Assembly: GCF_009800965.1 (NCBI RefSeq)
Contig: NZ_WUAF01000019.1
Span: forward strand, 1-64,000
Length of the DNA stretch: 64,000 nucleotides
Origin: Cognatazoarcus halotolerans
Lineage (GTDB): Bacteria > Pseudomonadota > Gammaproteobacteria > Burkholderiales > Rhodocyclaceae
Direction of reading: 5' to 3'
In this document: positions 42,854 to 52,524 of the stretch, in pieces
Position numbering within the stretch: the first letter of the stretch is position 1
How the letters are laid out: every line of letters begins with the position of its first letter
Notes under the pieces: generated by a model
Database searches by the model: none
What the model was told of the DNA's origin: nothing
What the model saw: the letters and a program-made list of their open reading frames with translations, nothing else
Translations under genes and position numbers: made by a program

Positions 42854-44524
42854 ATGACGACACCCTCCACCCGACGCGGTGCCCACGTACTGCTTGAAGC
42901 CCTCGAAACCGAGGGGGTCGAGTACATCTTCGGCAATCCCGGTACCACCGAACTGCCGCTCATCGACGCCCTCATCGGGCGCAAGAACATCCGCTACATC
43001 ATGGGCCTGCAGGAAGCCTGCGTGGTGGCCATGGCCGACGGCTATGCCCAGGCCTCGGGCAAGCCCGGTGTGATCAACCTGCACACCGCCGGCGGCCTCG
43101 GCCACGGCATGGGCAACCTGCTCAACGCGCGCACCTCGGGCACGCCGCTGGTGGTCACCGCCGGCCAGCAGGATTCGCGTCATGCGATTGCCGATCCGCT
43201 GCTGCAGGGCGATCTCGTGGCCATCGCCACGCCGGTGTCCAAGTGGGCACTGGAAGTGACCGCGCCCGAGCAGCTCCCCATCCTCGTGCGCCGCGCGCTG
43301 CAGGATGCCGCCGCCACGCCGCCGGGGCCGGTGTTCCTGTCCCTGCCGATGAACGTGATGGAGGCCGAGAGCGATGTGGAGATTCCGCGCGTGTCGCGGG
43401 TGGATCGCCGTCCGGTGGCCGGATCGCTGCCCGAGCTGGCGCGCGAGCTGTCCGGTTACGCGCCGGGCAAGGTGGCGATCATCGCCGGCGACGAAATCTC
43501 CCAGTGCGACGCCTACCGCGAGGTGGTGGAGTTGGCCGAGCTCCTGGCGGCGCCGGTGTTCGGCTCCTCCTGGCCGGCGCACATCCCGTATCCCACCGGT
43601 CATTACCTGTGGCAGGGCAACCTGCCGACCAAGGCGGTGGGCATCGCCGAGGCCATCGCCGATTTCGACTGCATCTTCGCCCTGGGCGGCAAGTCCTTCA
43701 TCACCGTGCTGTATTCCGACGCCTCCGCCATGCCCGAGGGCTGCGAGCTCTATCAGCTGTCGGTGGATGGCCGCGACCTGGGCCGCACCTATCCGACGCG
43801 GCTGTCGGTGGTGGGTGACATCCAGCTCTCGCTGGTCGAGCTCAACGAACTGCTCAAGACCGAGCTGGCCGAGCAGGAAGCCGCCTACGAGGCCAAACGC
43901 GGCGAACTCCGCGAGGCCTTCGACGCCCGCCGCAGCGCGCTCATGGCGCAGGCCGACGCGCTGCTGGACCGGTCCAGGATCCACCCGCTGGTGGCGGCCC
44001 GCGAGCTGGCCGAAGCCATTGGCGACACGCCCATCGTGGACGAGGCGCTGGCCACCGCCAGCCATGTGCGCAAGTTCCTCAACAACCACTCTACCCGGCA
44101 GTATTCCTTCCTGCGTGGTGGCGCGCTCGGCTGGGGCATGCCCGCGGCCATCGGCTTCTCGCTGGGTATCGGTCGCCAGCCGGTGGTGTCGCTGGTGGGC
44201 GATGGTGCGGCGATGTATTCGCCGCAGTCCTTGTGGACGGCCGTGAATGAAAAGCTGCCGGTGACCTTCGTGGTCATCAACAACCGCGAATACAACATCC
44301 TCAAGAACTTCATGCGCGGCCAGTCGCACTACACCTCGGCGCGCACCGGCCGGTTCATCGCCATGGATCTCAATGATCCGCCCATCGACTTCCAGGCGCT
44401 TGCCGCGTCGATGGGCATGCCATCGACGCGGATCGAAAAGGTGAGTGAGATCCGCCCGGCGGTGGCAGCGGCGATCGCCTCGGGTGTGCCGAGCCTGATT
44501 GAGGTGATGGTGGATACCGAGTAG
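42854..44524 (+). CDS. Thiamine-diphosphate 2-oxo acid decarboxylase (benzoylformate/phenylpyruvate type)
   Basis: 556 residues. The pyrimidine-binding domain has EYIFGNPGTTELPLIDAL and the catalytic Glu in MGLQEACVVAMADGYAQASG; NLHTAGGLGHGMGNLLNA matches the benzoylformate decarboxylase loop with its catalytic His. The diphosphate/Mg motif is GDGAAMYSPQSLWTA...VVINN. The second active-site His of Pseudomonas benzoylformate decarboxylase (YHQY region) is replaced here by GGKSFITVLY. The paa context favours phenylpyruvate as substrate, feeding phenylacetaldehyde to phenylacetate. ATG 42854 is preferred over 42836 because AAAGGA lies 5 nt upstream. Confidence 0.85.
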   Translation: MTTPSTRRGAHVLLEALETEGVEYIFGNPGTTELPLIDALIGRKNIRYIMGLQEACVVAMADGYAQASGKPGVINLHTAGGLGHGMGNLLNARTSGTPLVVTAGQQDSRHAIADPLLQGDLVAIATPVSKWALEVTAPEQLPILVRRALQDAAATPPGPVFLSLPMNVMEAESDVEIPRVSRVDRRPVAGSLPELARELSGYAPGKVAIIAGDEISQCDAYREVVELAELLAAPVFGSSWPAHIPYPTGHYLWQGNLPTKAVGIAEAIADFDCIFALGGKSFITVLYSDASAMPEGCELYQLSVDGRDLGRTYPTRLSVVGDIQLSLVELNELLKTELAEQEAAYEAKRGELREAFDARRSALMAQADALLDRSRIHPLVAARELAEAIGDTPIVDEALATASHVRKFLNNHSTRQYSFLRGGALGWGMPAAIGFSLGIGRQPVVSLVGDGAAMYSPQSLWTAVNEKLPVTFVVINNREYNILKNFMRGQSHYTSARTGRFIAMDLNDPPIDFQALAASMGMPSTRIEKVSEIRPAVAAAIASGVPSLIEVMVDTE

Positions 44525-44532
44525 ATATCGGC

Positions 44533-44551
44533 GCCCGCCGTCCGTGCGGGC
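44533..44551. terminator. Short hairpin between convergent decarboxylase and paaY genes
   Basis: GCCCGC (44533-44538) pairs with GCGGGC (44546-44551), directly between the two stops. A GTTTTT run begins 9 nt later on the plus strand, so it can act for the decarboxylase transcript. Confidence 0.5.
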
Positions 44552-45160
44552 TCAGGCGGCGTTTTTCTTCGCGTCCACCAGCGGGATGACGCCGGCGATC
44601 TCGATGCGCTTGCGGTCGGTTTCGACTTCGGTGAGCGGGTTGCAGCGCATCAGCGTGGCGAGGCTCCGGACGGTCAGGTCCTGGTAGGTGCGGGTGCCGT
44701 CGACCTTCCAGCTCATTTCCTGTTCGGACAGTTCGCGCATCACCTTGGCGGGCATGCCGGCGGCGAGGCTGCGGGCGGGAATCTGCATGCCGGCCTTGAC
44801 GAAGGCGCAGGCCGCGACGATGGACGATTCGCCGATCTCGGCGTTGTCCATGATTACCGCGTTCATGCCGATCAGCGCGTTCTTGCCGACGCGGCAGCCG
44901 TGCAGCACGGCGCCGTGGCCGACGTGACCGTCCACCTCGATGACCGTGTCGGTACCGGGAAAGCCGTGCATCACGCAGGTATCCTGGATGTTGGCGCCTT
45001 CCTCGAGGATGATGCGGCCGAAATCGCCGCGCAGGCTGGCGAGCGGCGCCACATAGCAGCGCGGGCCGATGATCACGTCGCCGATCAGCACGGCATCGGG
45101 GTGAACGAAGGCGGTGGGGTGGATGACTGGCTTGATGCCGTCGATTTCGTAGCAGGGCAT
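44552..45160 (-). CDS. paaY: Phenylacetic acid degradation protein PaaY (gamma-carbonic-anhydrase-like thioesterase)
   Basis: 202 residues of left-handed beta-helix hexapeptide repeats ([40 protein letters not shown]) with the metal-site histidines in VMHGFPG and [12 protein letters not shown]. PaaY is known as a thioesterase that removes dead-end CoA esters formed when ring opening fails in the phenylacetate route. The C-terminal [19 protein letters not shown] is characteristic of PaaY rather than housekeeping gamma-anhydrases. It lies downstream of paaN on the same strand. Confidence 0.92.
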   Translation of the reverse strand: MPCYEIDGIKPVIHPTAFVHPDAVLIGDVIIGPRCYVAPLASLRGDFGRIILEEGANIQDTCVMHGFPGTDTVIEVDGHVGHGAVLHGCRVGKNALIGMNAVIMDNAEIGESSIVAACAFVKAGMQIPARSLAAGMPAKVMRELSEQEMSWKVDGTRTYQDLTVRSLATLMRCNPLTEVETDRKRIEIAGVIPLVDAKKNAA

Positions 45161-45226
45161 GGGGCGGTGACCGGTAGGGAGTGAATCGCGATTGTAGGGG
45201 CAGCGCGATGCGGCGGCGCCGCTGAA

Positions 45227-45264
45227 GCGATCGGCGGGAGCCCGGCTCCGGGCCCGCCGATCGC
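45227..45264 (-). terminator. Strong hairpin between paaN and paaY
   Basis: GCGATCGGCGGG (45227-45238) pairs perfectly with 45253-45264; the loop itself is CCCGG/CCGGG-rich. It lies 9 nt after the paaN stop and 67 nt before the start of paaY. It may lower read-through from paaN into paaY. No T-run follows. Confidence 0.55.
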
Positions 45265-45273
45265 AATGGGCGG

Positions 45274-46938
45274 TCAGGCAGCGTGCCAGCGGCGCTGGAT
45301 CACCCGGAAGCGGTTGGCGACGAAGGCGCTGTCCGAGTAGCTTGCGTTGGCGGCCGGGTTGGCGCCGGTGCCGTGATAGTCGGAGAAGGCTGCCGACTGG
45401 TTCACGAACACGCCACCGGTGAGGTTGATCGACAAGGCCACGCCGGCACGCAGCGAGGCGTCGGTCATCGCGTCGATGACGTCCTGCTTCGTCGAATAGA
45501 GGCCGGCGGTCAGCGCGCCGTGTTCCTTGACGATACGCTCTGACAGTGCGATTGCCGAGGCGCCGTCGGCGACCTTGACCACGAAGCTGATCGGGCCGAA
45601 GCGCTCTTCCATGTAGCTCTTCTCGTCGGTCGCGTCGCAACTCAGCAGCACCGGTGTGCGCACTTCGGCCTTCGGAAACTCCGGATGCTCGAGCTTTCTG
45701 GACGCCAGCACGATGTGACCGTACTCGCCGGCCTCGGCGATGCGCGCGAGGGTGGCTTCGGACTGGATCGCGCCGAGCACCGCGGTGGCGACATTGATGT
45801 CACCAAGGAACTTGTCGATCGCGGCGCCGAGGTCGGCGGCCACCTCATCGAAGCTCTTGTGGCCCTGGTCGGTGTCGATGCCGCCGGCGGGCACGAGGAT
45901 GGCCTGGGTGGTGGTGCACATCTGGCCGGAGTAGAGCGCCAGCGTGAAGGCGAGGTTGCGCAGCATCGCCTTGTACTGGTCGGTGGATTCGATGACCACG
46001 TTGTTCACGCCGGCCAGTTCGGCGTAGACGTTGGCCTGGCGGGCGTTGTCGAGGAGCCACTGGCCGAACACGTTGCTGCCGGTGAAGTCGATCGACTTGA
46101 CTGCCGGATGGGTGGCGAGCGCCTGGGTCTCGGCGCGCTTTTCCACCACCGCGAGGCTGATCAGATTGGGGTCGAGGCCGGCGTCCTGCAGGACTTCGCG
46201 GGCGATCCGCACGGTGATCGCCGCGGGCAGGATGGCATTGCTGTGCGGCTTGATGATCACCGGATTGCCGGTGGCGAGCGCCGCGAACACGCCTGGATAG
46301 GTGTTCCAGGTGGGGAAAGTGCCGCAGCCGATCACCAGTGCCACACCGCGCCCGACGATCTCGAAGCGCTTGTTCATCACCAGCGGCGGGTTCTTGCCCT
46401 GGGGTTTCTCCCAGACCGCTTCGGGGAGGATGCGCGACTGCTCGTCCCAGGCGTAGGCGACTGCTTCGAGGCCGCGGTCCTGGGCATGCGGGCCGCCCGC
46501 CTGGAAGGCCATCATCCAGCCCTGGCCGGTGGTGAGCATGACTGCGTGGGCAATCTCGAAGCTGCGCTTGTTGAGGCGCTCGAGGATCTCGAGACACACA
46601 CCGACGCGGCCCGCGGGGCCGATCTTCTGCCAGCCGGGCATGGCCGCCTCGGCGGCGGCGATGAGCGCCGCGGTATCGCACACCGGGTAACGTACGTTCA
46701 TGTCCACGCCGTAGGGCGAGACTTCGGTGCCCGCGGTGCCGAGGCGCCCGGGCTGGTCGAGTTCGAATTCCTTGCCGAAGCAGGCCTCCACCGCGGCCTT
46801 GCCATCGTCGTTGGCGGTTTCGCCATAGACCTTGGGGCTGGGCATCTCGGGGTAAGGCGTCCAGTAACCACGGCTGCGGATGGCCTTGGTGGCGGCTTCG
46901 AGGGTGGCCTTGTGCTTTTCGAACAGGGCGTGCGTCAT
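45274..46938 (-). CDS. paaN: Phenylacetic acid degradation protein PaaN (ring-opening aldehyde dehydrogenase, no hydratase domain)
   Basis: 554 residues of the aldehyde dehydrogenase superfamily. [13 protein letters not shown] carries the general base Glu and [18 protein letters not shown] the nucleophile Cys; [13 protein letters not shown] is the NAD(P)-binding turn. It fits the shorter PaaN type of Azoarcus-like bacteria and lacks the C-terminal MaoC hydratase of E. coli PaaZ (681 residues). It should oxidise the semialdehyde formed after oxepin-CoA ring opening. It is divergent from paaG, sharing a promoter region with PaaR and FNR-type sites. Confidence 0.92.
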   Translation of the reverse strand: MTHALFEKHKATLEAATKAIRSRGYWTPYPEMPSPKVYGETANDDGKAAVEACFGKEFELDQPGRLGTAGTEVSPYGVDMNVRYPVCDTAALIAAAEAAMPGWQKIGPAGRVGVCLEILERLNKRSFEIAHAVMLTTGQGWMMAFQAGGPHAQDRGLEAVAYAWDEQSRILPEAVWEKPQGKNPPLVMNKRFEIVGRGVALVIGCGTFPTWNTYPGVFAALATGNPVIIKPHSNAILPAAITVRIAREVLQDAGLDPNLISLAVVEKRAETQALATHPAVKSIDFTGSNVFGQWLLDNARQANVYAELAGVNNVVIESTDQYKAMLRNLAFTLALYSGQMCTTTQAILVPAGGIDTDQGHKSFDEVAADLGAAIDKFLGDINVATAVLGAIQSEATLARIAEAGEYGHIVLASRKLEHPEFPKAEVRTPVLLSCDATDEKSYMEERFGPISFVVKVADGASAIALSERIVKEHGALTAGLYSTKQDVIDAMTDASLRAGVALSINLTGGVFVNQSAAFSDYHGTGANPAANASYSDSAFVANRFRVIQRRWHAA

Positions 46939-47036
46939 CGGGTTGTCTCCTGGCTTGCCGGTCTATCCGGTCGGGTTTCGAGTCTGTTTCGGGTGTTTCG
47001 CTGAGTGCTGTCTTTTTCGCAGCGAGGGCTTGTTTT

Positions 47037-47050
47037 TTGATCTGGATCAA
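47037..47050. promoter_or_regulatory. FNR/ANR-type binding site in the paaN-paaG divergent promoter
   Basis: TTGAT-CTGG-ATCAA is a perfect match to the FNR consensus TTGAT-N4-ATCAA. Its centre is 25 bp from the centre of the PaaR palindrome and about 95 bp from the paaN start. Confidence 0.65.
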
Positions 47051-47058
47051 GATTACTA

Positions 47059-47078
47059 TTGATCGACCGGTCGGTCAA
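47059..47078. promoter_or_regulatory. Putative PaaR (TetR-family) operator, site 1
   Basis: TTGATCGACC / GGTCGGTCAA: two 10-bp half-sites, symmetrical except for one position. The position between divergent paaN and paaG, and a close match at 57278-57297 before the transporter genes, mark it as the operator of the regulator encoded at 55381. Known PaaR sites of Betaproteobacteria are of this CGACCGGTCG type. Confidence 0.75.
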
Positions 47079-47229
47079 ACAAAGCATCGATTGCCGTCAC
47101 GACTGTTCCCTGGGGATTCATTTCCTACCTTGAGAACACGGACGAGACAGTCTTTGATGAGTATGTTTGCGACGGGAAGAAAACAAAAGAACGGCTTCAC
47201 GATTTGTTCGCCGCCAAGGGAAGAGACAG

Positions 47230-48036
47230 ATGACTGCAGATTTCCAGACCGTCCGGCTGGAGATCAGCGAGGGGGTTGCCACCCTCACGCTGAACCGCCC
47301 GGACCGCCTCAACAGCTTCAATGACCAGATGCACCAGGAAGTGCGCGCCGCGCTCGAATCGATCCGCAATGGCCGTGCCGATGGCAGCGTGCGGGTACTC
47401 GTGATCACCGGCGCCGGGCGCGGATTCTGTGCCGGCCAGGATCTGTCCGACCGCTCGGTGGCGGCTGGCGACGAGGCGCCCGACCTGGGCGCTTCGATCG
47501 AAAGGAATTACAAGCCGCTGGTGACGAGCCTGCGCACGCTGGACATGCCGGTGATTGCCGCGGTGAATGGCGTGGCGGCAGGCGCCGGCGCCAACCTCGC
47601 GCTGGCCTGCGACATGGTCTTCGCGGCCCGCTCGGCGAGCTTCATCCAGTCCTTCTGCAAGCTTGGCCTGATCCCCGATACCGGTGGCACCTGGATCCTG
47701 CCGCGCCTGCTCGGCCCGGCGCGGGCGATGGGGCTGGCGCTGCTCGGCGACAAGTTGCCGGCCGAGCAGGCCGAGGCCTGGGGCCTGATCTGGAAATGCG
47801 TCGATGACGAGGCCTTGATGCCCACCGTCGATGCGCTCGCGAAACAGCTTGCGGCGGGGCCGACCTTCGGCTTCGCGCAGACCAAGCGGGCGATCTGGGC
47901 AAGCTCCACCAACGACTTCCCGGCCCAGCTCGATCTCGAGCGCGACATCATGCGCGAGTGCGGTCGTTCGCACGACTATCGCGAAGGTGTTGCCGCCTTC
48001 ATGGAAAAGCGCGCGCCTCGCTTCAAGGGAAACTGA
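47230..48036 (+). CDS. paaG: 1,2-epoxyphenylacetyl-CoA isomerase
   Basis: 268 residues, crotonase fold. VATLTLNRPDRLNSFNDQMH, ITGAGRGFCAGQDLSDRSVA (oxyanion-hole loop with FCAGQDL) and AAVNGVAAGAGANLALACDM are diagnostic, and DTGGTWILPRLLG carries the catalytic Asp region of PaaG. It converts ring-1,2-epoxyphenylacetyl-CoA to oxepin-CoA and shifts a double bond later in the route. First gene of the plus-strand paa operon. The ATG at 47230 matches family starts; upstream in-frame residues are not conserved. Confidence 0.95.
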   Translation: MTADFQTVRLEISEGVATLTLNRPDRLNSFNDQMHQEVRAALESIRNGRADGSVRVLVITGAGRGFCAGQDLSDRSVAAGDEAPDLGASIERNYKPLVTSLRTLDMPVIAAVNGVAAGAGANLALACDMVFAARSASFIQSFCKLGLIPDTGGTWILPRLLGPARAMGLALLGDKLPAEQAEAWGLIWKCVDDEALMPTVDALAKQLAAGPTFGFAQTKRAIWASSTNDFPAQLDLERDIMRECGRSHDYREGVAAFMEKRAPRFKGN

Positions 48037-48039
48037 GTC

Positions 48040-49563
48040 ATGGGTGCGTTGAATCGTGACGTCAAGGTGCTGGTGATCGGCGCCGGCGCGATGGGCAGCG
48101 GCATCGCCCACGTGGCGGCGCTGGCCGGCCACGCGGTCTATCTCTACGACATGAACGCCGAAGCCGTGGCACGTGGCAAGGCGGGCATCGAGAAGGATCT
48201 GCGCTTCCTGGTCGGCAAGGGCAAGCTCGCCGAAGCCGAGTGTGTCGCCACGCTGGCGCGGGTACGGCCGGTCACCGCGCTCGCCGACGCCGGCGATGCG
48301 GGGCTCGCCATCGAGGCGATCGTCGAGCGGCTCGACGTCAAGCAGAAGCTCTTCCTCGAACTCGAGGCCCTGCTCGGCGAGGACGCGATCCTCGCGTCGA
48401 ACACCTCGTCGCTGTCCATCACCGCCATGGCGGCGCCGCTGGCACGCCCCGAGCGTCTGGTGGGCCTGCACTTCTTCAATCCGGCGCCGCGCATGAAGCT
48501 GGTCGAGATCGTCTCCGGCCTGGCCACCGACAAGGCCCTGGCCGAATCCCTGCACGCCACGGCGAAGGCCTGGGGCAAGGTGCCGGTGCATGCGCGCTCG
48601 ACGCCCGGCTTCATCGTCAACCGCGTGGCGCGGCCTTATTACGCTGAAGCGCAGCGGGTGCTGGCCGAGGGCGCGGCTGCGCCGGCCACGCTCGACGCGA
48701 TCCTGCGCGATGGCTGCGGCTTCCCGATGGGGCCCTTCGAGCTCATGGACCTGATCGGCCACGACGTGAACTACGCGGTGACCAATTCGGTGTTCGACGC
48801 CTATTTCGGCGACAAGCGCTTCACCCCCAGCCTGATCCAGCAGGAGCTCGTCCAGGCGGGCCGCCTCGGCCGCAAGAGCGGGCGCGGCTTCTACGACTAC
48901 CGCGAGGGCGCAAGCCGCCCGCAGGCCGATGACGAAGCCACGCGCAGTGCTGCCGGTACGGTCACCGTGGTGGGCGATCTCGGCGTGGCCGCGGGTCTCA
49001 TCGGCCGCTTCGAGGCGGCCGGTATCAAGGTCCAGCGCGAGGCCGGCAAGGGTGCCGGTCATATCGAGGTGGGCGAGGCCCGGCTGGCGCTCTCCGATGG
49101 TCGCACCGCGACGCGCCGTGCCGACGAGGAGGCGCTTGCCAACCTGGTGCTGTTCGATCTCGCCGCCGATTACGCGAGCACCCCGCGCCTCGCCGTGGCG
49201 CTTGCCGACCAGTGCGGCAGCGGCGCCGCTCAACTGGCGATCGGGACATTGCAGAAGGCGGGGCTGGCGGTCAGCCGCATCGACGACGTCGCCGGCATGG
49301 TGGCGCTGCGCACCGTGGCGATGCTCGCCAACGAGGCGGCGGACGGTGTGCTGCAGGGTATCGGCAGCGCGCGCGACATCGACACTGCCATGCGCTACGG
49401 CACGAATTACCCCAAGGGGCCGCTGGCCTGGGCCGACGAACTCGGCATCCGGCGGGTGGCCACGGTGCTCGCCAACCTGCGCGAGCACTACGGCGAGGAG
49501 CGCTATCGCGTCTCGCCCCTGATCCAGCGAAAGGCAATCACAGGAGCCACGTTTCATGAGTGA
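48040..49563 (+). CDS. paaH: 3-hydroxyacyl-CoA (3-hydroxyadipyl-CoA) dehydrogenase
   Basis: 507 residues, the long PaaH/PaaC type with two 3-hydroxyacyl-CoA dehydrogenase C-terminal units. NAD motif GAGAMGSG at 14-21; ILASNTSSLSITAMAAPLAR, GLHFFNPAPRMKLVEIV and STPGFIVNRVARPYYAEAQR are hallmarks. The second unit ends RYGTNYPKGPLAWADELG. It oxidises 3-hydroxyadipyl-CoA to 3-oxoadipyl-CoA. Starts 3 nt after the paaG stop and overlaps paaI by 8 nt. Confidence 0.95.
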   Translation: MGALNRDVKVLVIGAGAMGSGIAHVAALAGHAVYLYDMNAEAVARGKAGIEKDLRFLVGKGKLAEAECVATLARVRPVTALADAGDAGLAIEAIVERLDVKQKLFLELEALLGEDAILASNTSSLSITAMAAPLARPERLVGLHFFNPAPRMKLVEIVSGLATDKALAESLHATAKAWGKVPVHARSTPGFIVNRVARPYYAEAQRVLAEGAAAPATLDAILRDGCGFPMGPFELMDLIGHDVNYAVTNSVFDAYFGDKRFTPSLIQQELVQAGRLGRKSGRGFYDYREGASRPQADDEATRSAAGTVTVVGDLGVAAGLIGRFEAAGIKVQREAGKGAGHIEVGEARLALSDGRTATRRADEEALANLVLFDLAADYASTPRLAVALADQCGSGAAQLAIGTLQKAGLAVSRIDDVAGMVALRTVAMLANEAADGVLQGIGSARDIDTAMRYGTNYPKGPLAWADELGIRRVATVLANLREHYGEERYRVSPLIQRKAITGATFHE

Positions 49564-50005
49564 GGCAGTACAGACGAGCGATCCCCAGGCCATCGCCGAA
49601 AAGGTGCGTGACGGCATGTTTGCCAACGATAATGCCTCGAAGGGTCTCGGCATGGTGATCGAGGCGGTGGGCCCGGGTTACGCGAGGATCAGCATGAAGG
49701 TGCGTGCCGACATGCTCAACGGCTTCGCGATCATTCATGGCGGCTTCATCACCACCTTGGCCGATTCGGCTTTCGCATTCTCGTGCAACAGCTACAACGA
49801 ACAGACAGTGGCGTCCGGGATCAGCGTCGACTTCATCGCCCCCGCGCGCGAAGGCGATGTCCTCACCGCCGAAGCCACCGAGGTGGCCTTGTCGGGGCGC
49901 ACCGGCGTCTATGACATCAAGGTCACCAACCAGGCGGGCGGCACCATCGCTGTGATGCGTGGCAAGAGCTATCGGCTCAAGGGCCGTGTGGTGGTGCCCC
50001 AGTAA
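49556..50005 (+). CDS. paaI: Hydroxyphenylacetyl-CoA thioesterase
   Basis: 149 residues, hot-dog fold. The active-site segment FAIIHGGFITTLADSAFAFS and SVDFIAPAREGDVLTAEATE match PaaI. The enzyme recycles CoA from hydroxylated phenylacetyl-CoA by-products. Its ATG lies inside the end of paaH (overlap 8 nt), implying coupled translation. Paired with PaaY, it gives the pathway two proofreading thioesterases. Confidence 0.94.
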   Translation: MSEAVQTSDPQAIAEKVRDGMFANDNASKGLGMVIEAVGPGYARISMKVRADMLNGFAIIHGGFITTLADSAFAFSCNSYNEQTVASGISVDFIAPAREGDVLTAEATEVALSGRTGVYDIKVTNQAGGTIAVMRGKSYRLKGRVVVPQ

Positions 50006-50082
50006 GACAAACAGACATCGCTGCGGCCCCCAGAAAAACAACACGGGCCGGGCGGAACCAACAGGGAAGAGGAGACGAGACA

Positions 50083-51405
50083 ATGACATTGAACCCCCCG
50101 GCGGCCGGCGAGCTCGAGCCGATCGAAAAGGCCAGCATCGACGAACTGCGCGCGCTCCAGCTCGAGCGCCTGAAGTGGAGCGTGCGCCATGCCTATGAGA
50201 ACGTGCCGCATTACCGCAAGGCCTTCGACGAAAAGGGTGTGCATCCGGACGACCTGAAAACGCTCGAGGACCTGGCGAAGTTCCCGTTCACCAGCAAGCA
50301 TGACCTGCGCGACAACTATCCCTTCGGCATGTTCGCGGTGCCGATGAACAAGGTCGCCCGGGTGCACGCCTCGTCCGGCACCACCGGCAAGCCGACCGTG
50401 GTCGGCTACACCCTCAAGGACATCGACACCTGGGCCAATGTGGTGGCGCGTTCGATCCGCGCCTCTGGCGGGCGGCCCGGCGACATGGTCCATGTGTCCT
50501 ACGGCTACGGCCTGTTCACCGGTGGCCTCGGTGCACACTACGGCGCTGAGCGGCTCGGCTGCACGGTGGTGCCGATGTCCGGCGGCCAGACCGAAAAGCA
50601 GATCCAGGTCATCCAGGACTTCAAGCCGAACATCATCATGGTGACGCCGTCCTACATGCTCACCATCCTCGACGAAATGGAAGCCCAGGGCATCGACCCG
50701 AAGAGCACCTCGCTGCGCATCGGCATCTTCGGCGCCGAACCCTGGACGCCGGCGATGCGTACGGCGGTGGAGGCGCGTGCCGGCATCGACGCGGTCGATA
50801 TCTATGGCCTGTCCGAGGTGATGGGCCCGGGCGTGGCCAACGAGTGCGTCGAGACCAAGGACGGCCCGACCATCTGGGAAGACCACTTCTATCCTGAGAT
50901 CATCAACCCGGACACCGGCGAGGTCGTCGCCGATGGCGAGGAAGGCGAGCTGGTGTTCACCTCGCTCAGCAAGGAAGCGATGCCGGTGATCCGCTACCGC
51001 ACCCGCGACCTCACCCGCCTGCTGCCGCCGACCGCGCGCAGCATGCGGCGCATGGCCAAGATCACCGGCCGTTCGGACGACATGCTGATCATCCGCGGGG
51101 TCAACGTCTTCCCGACGCAGATCGAAGAGCTGATCTGCCGCATGCCCAAGCTGGCACCGCAATACCTGCTGGAGGTGGACAAGAAGGGCCACATGGACAG
51201 TCTGACGGTCAGGGTCGAGATCAACCCCGAGGCCAACGTCGGGCGCCATCCGGAGCACAAGGAGGCGCTTGCCGCCGAACTGACCCACCATATCAAGGCG
51301 CTCATCGGCGTCTCCTGCAAGGTCATCGTCGGCGAGCCCTTCAGCATCGAGCGGGTTACCGTCGGCAAGGCCAAGCGGGTCGTCGATCGTCGGCCGAAAG
51401 ACTAA
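50083..51405 (+). CDS. paaK: Phenylacetate-CoA ligase
   Basis: 440 residues, the usual size of PaaK. The adenylation P-loop is SSGTTGKPT (97-105); YGLFTGGLGAHYGAERLG, IFGAEPWTPAMR, YGLSEVMGPGVANEC and the C-terminal RSDDMLIIRGVNVFPTQIEE follow the family pattern. It activates phenylacetate with ATP and CoA. GAGGAGA lies before the ATG; a 77-nt gap from paaI suggests room for a separate ribosome loading site only. Confidence 0.96.
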   Translation: MTLNPPAAGELEPIEKASIDELRALQLERLKWSVRHAYENVPHYRKAFDEKGVHPDDLKTLEDLAKFPFTSKHDLRDNYPFGMFAVPMNKVARVHASSGTTGKPTVVGYTLKDIDTWANVVARSIRASGGRPGDMVHVSYGYGLFTGGLGAHYGAERLGCTVVPMSGGQTEKQIQVIQDFKPNIIMVTPSYMLTILDEMEAQGIDPKSTSLRIGIFGAEPWTPAMRTAVEARAGIDAVDIYGLSEVMGPGVANECVETKDGPTIWEDHFYPEIINPDTGEVVADGEEGELVFTSLSKEAMPVIRYRTRDLTRLLPPTARSMRRMAKITGRSDDMLIIRGVNVFPTQIEELICRMPKLAPQYLLEVDKKGHMDSLTVRVEINPEANVGRHPEHKEALAAELTHHIKALIGVSCKVIVGEPFSIERVTVGKAKRVVDRRPKD

Positions 51406-51465
51406 CGCATCTCGCGCGTCGGGCGATGGGGCCCGGCCACGGGTGAAATCCACGAGGAGTCCAAC

Positions 51466-52461
51466 ATGTATACACAGTCACTCAGCATCCCGGACGGCGA
51501 GAGCGGTGGTCCGCGCAAGGTCGAGAACCCCGAGTACGAGGCCGAGTTCAATGCCAAGATCGACGCCGGCGGTTTCATCGAGCCGAAGGACTGGATGCCG
51601 GAGAAGTATCGCAAGACGCTGATCCGCCAGATCAGCCAGCACGCCCACTCCGAGATCGTCGGCATGCTGCCGGAGGGCAACTGGATCACCCGCGCACCGA
51701 GCCTCAAGCGCAAGGCCATCCTGCTCGCCAAGGTGCAGGACGAGGGCGGTCACGGCCTCTACCTGTACGCAGCCGCCGAGACGCTCGGCGTGTCGCGCGA
51801 CGAACTCACCGAGGCGCTGCTCTCGGGCAAGGCCAAGTACAGCTCGATCTTCAATTACCCGACCCTCAACTGGGCGGATATCGGGGTGATCGGCTGGCTG
51901 GTGGATGGCGCGGCGATCATGAACCAGATCCCGCTGTGCAAGTGCAGCTACGGGCCCTACGCGCGCGCCATGATCCGCGTGTGCAAGGAAGAGTCCTTCC
52001 ACCAGCGCCAGGGCTACGACCTGCTGCTGCAGATGATGAAGGGCACGCCCGAGCAGCGCGAGATGGTGCAGGACGCGGTGAATCGCTGGTGGTTCCCGTC
52101 GATCATGATGTTCGGTCCGCATGACAGCGACAGCGTGCATACCGAGACCACCCGCTGGGGCATCAAGCGCATTTCCAATGACGATCTTCGCCAGAAGTTC
52201 GTCGATGCCACGGTCAAGCAGGCCGAGGTGCTCGGCGTGAGCCTGCCGGACCCCGAACTCAAGTGGAACGAGGCGCGCGGTCACTACGACTTCGGCGCCA
52301 TCGACTGGGACGAGTTCTGGAACGTGGTCGGTGGTCACGGGCAGTGCAACGTCGATCGCCTGGCCGCGCGCAACAAGGCCTGGGAAGAGGGTGCCTGGGT
52401 ACGCGAGGCAGCCGTGGCGCACGCCGAAAAGCAGGCCGCCCGCCAGCGTCAGGCAGCCTGA
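51466..52461 (+). CDS. paaA: Phenylacetyl-CoA epoxidase, catalytic diiron subunit
   Basis: 331 residues. The four-helix diiron carboxylate site is visible in [17 protein letters not shown] and [19 protein letters not shown] (two ExxH motifs). [20 protein letters not shown] is highly conserved in PaaA. It inserts one oxygen atom of O2 into phenylacetyl-CoA. GAGGAG precedes the ATG. First subunit gene of the paaABCDE block. Confidence 0.96.
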   Translation: MYTQSLSIPDGESGGPRKVENPEYEAEFNAKIDAGGFIEPKDWMPEKYRKTLIRQISQHAHSEIVGMLPEGNWITRAPSLKRKAILLAKVQDEGGHGLYLYAAAETLGVSRDELTEALLSGKAKYSSIFNYPTLNWADIGVIGWLVDGAAIMNQIPLCKCSYGPYARAMIRVCKEESFHQRQGYDLLLQMMKGTPEQREMVQDAVNRWWFPSIMMFGPHDSDSVHTETTRWGIKRISNDDLRQKFVDATVKQAEVLGVSLPDPELKWNEARGHYDFGAIDWDEFWNVVGGHGQCNVDRLAARNKAWEEGAWVREAAVAHAEKQAARQRQAA

Positions 52462-52524
52462 CGGACGCATACCGGAACGGGGTGCAGGGCACCCCGCCAG
52501 ACAAGAGTGAGAGGAGACAGCAAG

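Noticed and set aside
47197-49653. 818-codon open frame on the minus strand opposite paaG-paaH
   Set aside because: Antisense shadow of high-GC coding DNA: composition is rich in Arg/His/Gly with no domain, and both plus-strand genes are certain.
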